Below, piece after piece: positions 61,683-64,000 of a stretch of DNA of 64,000 nt. The translations under genes and the position numbers were made by a program. Location of the stretch: NCBI RefSeq assembly GCF_900996225.1, contig NZ_CAAJGL010000063.1:62001-126000 (forward strand), given 5' to 3'. Source of the DNA: Paraburkholderia sp. BCC1884 (GTDB taxonomy: Bacteria; Pseudomonadota; Gammaproteobacteria; Burkholderiales; Burkholderiaceae). Positions within the stretch are counted from its first letter, which is position 1, and every line of letters begins with the position of its first letter. A model generated the notes under the pieces. That model searched no databases, was not told the origin of the DNA, and was given only the letters and a program-made list of their open reading frames with translations.

Positions 61683-62636
61683 TCATCGACCTCCGCGCCT
61701 GGCGTGCCACTGCGATGACGTCACCAAGGTCGCTGTGTTGGCTGCCGTGGCCCGTTCTGCCGACAAAACGTCGGCCAGGAAATCCTGAACTGTTGGCACG
61801 ACCTGAAGGCCGTTATGCGAAACGTTTGGGAGCTCGTCGAACCGGACTTCAATGTCCGCTTGACGGAAGGACGATGCCAAGGTTTGCAGCCTTTGCGGCC
61901 GGGTAGAGCCCGCATCGTTGGCGCCGGACATAAAGTAAGGCCGTCCCGCCCGGTGTGTAATTTCCCAGGTCTCAAGGTCGGCTTGACCGACTATCATCTG
62001 CACGGGCACGCGCCGCAAAGCTTCGACATTAAAGTCTTTGCCGAAACGAGAACGGAACCCACCTAAGCCCACCCACCAGTCGCGTCTCTCATCAATAAGG
62101 GTGACGGACCCAGGCGCACCGATTGATACCGCCCAAAGCCGATCTGGGTGAACGAAAGCGAATCGATTGGCAAACTGCCCGCCGCCTGAATAGCCGAAAA
62201 GTGCAAAACGATGAAAGGTACGACCGTACGCGTTACCAACATCGGTCACCATGTCGAGCAGCACCTGGTCATAGCGGATGTTGCCTTCGATTAGGTGCTT
62301 GTAGCCGTCGCGGTTGTCATCGCCGCAGACGTTGGCTGGGAACAATGGGCACATGACCAGACAATTCTTCCACCGTCCAAATGCTTCAAATGCGTCGCGA
62401 TAGGCCGAGAACTGACGCCCCGTTCCATGCATGACCACAACAAGATCGATACGCACGTTTGAATCCTGGATTGCAGGAGGCACGTACAGCGTGTATGAGA
62501 AGCGGGGGTCTTCGCGGTGTGCGAATACTGTAGTTGCACCAAAGTCGTGCGACTTGCGCGTGCGGGACAAAGAGTTCTCTTCTGATGATTGCATGGCACC
62601 CAAGACGGCCTCGAACGCTGAAGTATTTAGAGCCAT
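61683..62636 (-). CDS. PHB-depolymerase-like alpha/beta hydrolase (esterase)
   Basis: 317 residues. VVVMHGTGRQFSAYRDAFEAFGRWKNCLVMCPLFP supplies the oxyanion strand, FALFGYSGGGQFANRFAF holds the nucleophile Ser in GYSGGG, QMIVGQADLETWE the acid, and NVSHNGLQVVPTV the histidine. This is the order of polyhydroxybutyrate depolymerase/LpqC-type esterases. There is no signal peptide, so it acts in the cytoplasm. Being the first gene before an MHS permease, it may hydrolyse the ester or lactone taken up by that permease, under the divergent LysR regulator. Confidence 0.8.
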   Translation of the reverse strand: MALNTSAFEAVLGAMQSSEENSLSRTRKSHDFGATTVFAHREDPRFSYTLYVPPAIQDSNVRIDLVVVMHGTGRQFSAYRDAFEAFGRWKNCLVMCPLFPANVCGDDNRDGYKHLIEGNIRYDQVLLDMVTDVGNAYGRTFHRFALFGYSGGGQFANRFAFVHPDRLWAVSIGAPGSVTLIDERRDWWVGLGGFRSRFGKDFNVEALRRVPVQMIVGQADLETWEITHRAGRPYFMSGANDAGSTRPQRLQTLASSFRQADIEVRFDELPNVSHNGLQVVPTVQDFLADVLSAERATAANTATLVTSSQWHARRGGR

Positions 62637-62707
62637 TGTGATCCGTGAAAATCAGTTAGAAAATCTGTTTTATTTTTACCGAACTTAAAGAATAAATTTA
62701 GAATCAG

Positions 62708-62717
62708 TGATGCATCA
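62708..62717. promoter_or_regulatory. Short palindrome in the esterase/LysR divergent region
   Basis: TGATGCATCA is a perfect 10-base palindrome in the AT-rich gap (62637-62735) between the esterase operon and the LysR gene. It lies 18 bases before the LysR GTG, so it could be an autoregulatory site. Confidence 0.3.
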
Positions 62718-62735
62718 TTTCGAACGGAGTCCTCG

Positions 62736-63611
62736 GTGAATTCCTTACGGTTTCTGCGCACGTTTCTGGCCGTCAGTGAATACGGATCGATGGCTGCCGC
62801 TGCGAGCCGCGTATCGCTTACTCAAGCTGCTGTGGGTCAGCAGATGCGGGCGCTCGAAGAGGAATTTCGCCGACCGCTTTTCGATCGGGCTGGCCGGGTG
62901 GTGCGACTGACGCCCGCTGGTCACGCATTGCTGCCCTATGTGCGACGAATCTTGTCGACCTATGAGGAAATGCTCGGCGCGGGATCTGACTCGCAGGAAA
63001 TCGCGGGCACTATGACCGTCGGCACGATTAAGTCATCCATGAGTTTTTTATTGGAGAATATTCTCGCTCTCAAAACACGACATCCCCTGCTCGATGTGCA
63101 TGTCATTCACGTTCCGGTTCCGATCCTTGCGGCACAAGTCAAGATTGGAGAAATTGATGCGGCCCTGCTCATCGTGGAGGACGATATGCGCAGAGGTTTG
63201 ACGTGGACACCTCTCTTTGAAGAACCGCTAGTTCTGCTCGCGAGCTCCAGGTCCGCATCCCAGCAAACGGATGTCAAAGATCTGCTGCGCAGCAAACCTT
63301 TCATTCGTTTCAACCGGATTACCCGGACGGGGAGGGAGATTGAAAGCGTTCTTCGTCGACTCCGAGTCAAGCCGAATGAGATTCTTGAGGTCAATACAGT
63401 CGAAACCGTCATGGACCTCGTGCGGCAGGACGTTGGGGTCTCGTTGGCACCAAAGCTTAGGCACATCGATTGGACGCGGGAGACCTCGTTGATCGCACTA
63501 GAGTTGCCCAAGGGCACGCCTGCGCGTCAAATCGGGTTACTTGAAAATATGTTGCAGCCCACGAAGACCACACTGCTGCGCGAACAACTGTTGCGCGCGC
63601 TGACCAAATAG
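62736..63611 (+). CDS. LysR-family transcriptional regulator
   Basis: 291 residues, GTG start at 62736 preceded by CGGAG. Winged helix-turn-helix MNSLRFLRTFLAVSEYGSMAAAASRVSLTQAAVGQQMRALEEEFRRPLFDRAGR, then the effector domain (GTMTVGTIKSSMSFLLENILALKTRHPLLDVHVIH). Divergent from the esterase-MHS transporter operon with a 99-base shared promoter region, so it most likely activates those genes in response to their substrate. Confidence 0.88.
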   Translation: MNSLRFLRTFLAVSEYGSMAAAASRVSLTQAAVGQQMRALEEEFRRPLFDRAGRVVRLTPAGHALLPYVRRILSTYEEMLGAGSDSQEIAGTMTVGTIKSSMSFLLENILALKTRHPLLDVHVIHVPVPILAAQVKIGEIDAALLIVEDDMRRGLTWTPLFEEPLVLLASSRSASQQTDVKDLLRSKPFIRFNRITRTGREIESVLRRLRVKPNEILEVNTVETVMDLVRQDVGVSLAPKLRHIDWTRETSLIALELPKGTPARQIGLLENMLQPTKTTLLREQLLRALTK

Positions 63612-63955
63612 TCGCTCGCTGGCCTCTGTAAATCAACGACCATCGTATTTGCACCCGACTGTACGTCCGGCATTGCGCCGAATCGCTGCGTGGGGTCAGC
63701 ACGGCGAGTTCGGTCCGCGCAGGTGTATTGCGTTCAAAGAATATCTGCGACCGCAAGGCCTTAGTCGACCGCTCCTGGCCGAACAAGGTCCGATGGCGAA
63801 CCAGAGAGCTGCTCCGCTGAAGATCGTTCTGCATCTGGCGCATGTCGACGCAAAGCGGACAGGCTTGGAGGGATCCACTAAAAATTTTTCGAGAAAAATG
63901 TCGATTTTCGACCATCGGCTTCGTCGTCAGTGTATCCCCACCCAAAGGATCTCCC
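63612..63955. other. Intergenic region before the last gene
   Basis: 344 bases with no recognised gene; the minus-strand frame 63457-63957 overlaps the LysR gene and has no family features. The stretch near 63880-63915 is AT-rich and holds an inverted repeat CGAGAAAAAT / ATTTTCG-like motif, a possible promoter region for the gene at 63956. Confidence 0.35.
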
Positions 63956-64000
63956 ATGAAATACCTCGGCTTAGCCTACTTCACCCCCGAAAAATTCGCT
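63956..64000 (+). CDS. YciI-like protein (5' end only)
   Basis: The ATG at 63956 follows an AAAGGA ribosome site at a 7-base distance. Only MKYLGLAYFTPEKFA is visible before the window ends. This start resembles YciI/YCII-related proteins (MKYLCLAYxxxxKF), small ferredoxin-like dimers often next to ECF sigma-factor genes. Too short for certainty. Confidence 0.45.
   Translation, partial: MKYLGLAYFTPEKFA

Noticed and set aside
63457..63957. 166-residue minus-strand frame near the end
   Set aside because: It overlaps the 3' end of the LysR gene and the start of the YciI-like gene and shows no protein family features.

Overview
The window looks like a chromosome or chromid segment of a Burkholderiaceae bacterium (Paraburkholderia/Caballeronia/Burkholderia type). 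The reasons are high GC, typical families (RhlE helicase, DUF2291 next to a sugar ABC transporter, EthD, DUF4336, DUF4239) and many solitary regulators. Species is not decidable from what I can see. No tRNA, rRNA, CRISPR array or intact insertion sequence was recognised.

Layout. 1-2.5 kb: the 3' end of a TPR/cyclase-ATPase-like gene and two zinc-type alcohol dehydrogenase/quinone reductase genes. 2.6-18.6 kb: a tetritol/pentitol (erythritol-like) catabolic divergon. The minus-strand operon runs eryD-like regulator, eryA kinase, eryB dehydrogenase, eryC isomerase, dhaK, dhaL, DUF2291, ABC ATPase, permease, binding protein, tpiA, rpiB. A second FGGY kinase plus a second FAD dehydrogenase diverge on the plus strand, with a perfect inverted repeat between the two arms. 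18.7-30.4 kb: ordinary genes (lipoprotein, RhlE, MFS, AraC, Sel1 lipoprotein, CsgG-like lipoprotein, ABC-F, DoxX/epimerase with a divergent TetR gene and two operator copies). 30.5-35.2 kb: two paralogous small-domain proteins beside an NtrC-type regulator and its sensor kinase. I see sigma-54 promoters before both units and three copies of a TGTC-N9-GACA palindrome, which together outline a complete regulatory circuit. 35.3-37.2 kb: a decayed phosphoesterase fragment and an MFS gene.

37.2-48.2 kb holds the most unusual locus: an eight-gene minus-strand operon. It starts with a GH19 endolysin, followed by an XaxA/YaxA-like protein that lacks the family's hydrophobic segment, a full XaxA/YaxA homologue, an XaxB/YaxB homologue, and four unrecognised proteins. 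The four form two paralogous pairs. One pair (462 and 421 aa) shares an RRPWL...LLPLIPT core. The other pair (522 and 788 aa) shares a ~100-residue N-terminal module joined to different C-terminal regions, one of which carries a nucleotidyltransferase-like GG...DWD signature. I read this as an expanded alpha-pore-forming binary toxin system with a release enzyme and possible effectors. Its leader is AT-rich and contains an 18-bp perfect palindrome, and a transposase remnant lies beyond it.

48.3-64 kb: accessory DNA with many decayed genes (receiver-domain fragment, YfcF-type GST, truncated SDR, DUF4336 with a stop codon), a likely double-glycine-leader peptide, a VOC protein, a DUF4239 membrane protein, two LysR-headed divergons (EthD/hydrolase/oxidoreductase and MHS transporter/esterase), an orphan PAS histidine kinase, and the start of a YciI-like gene at the window edge.
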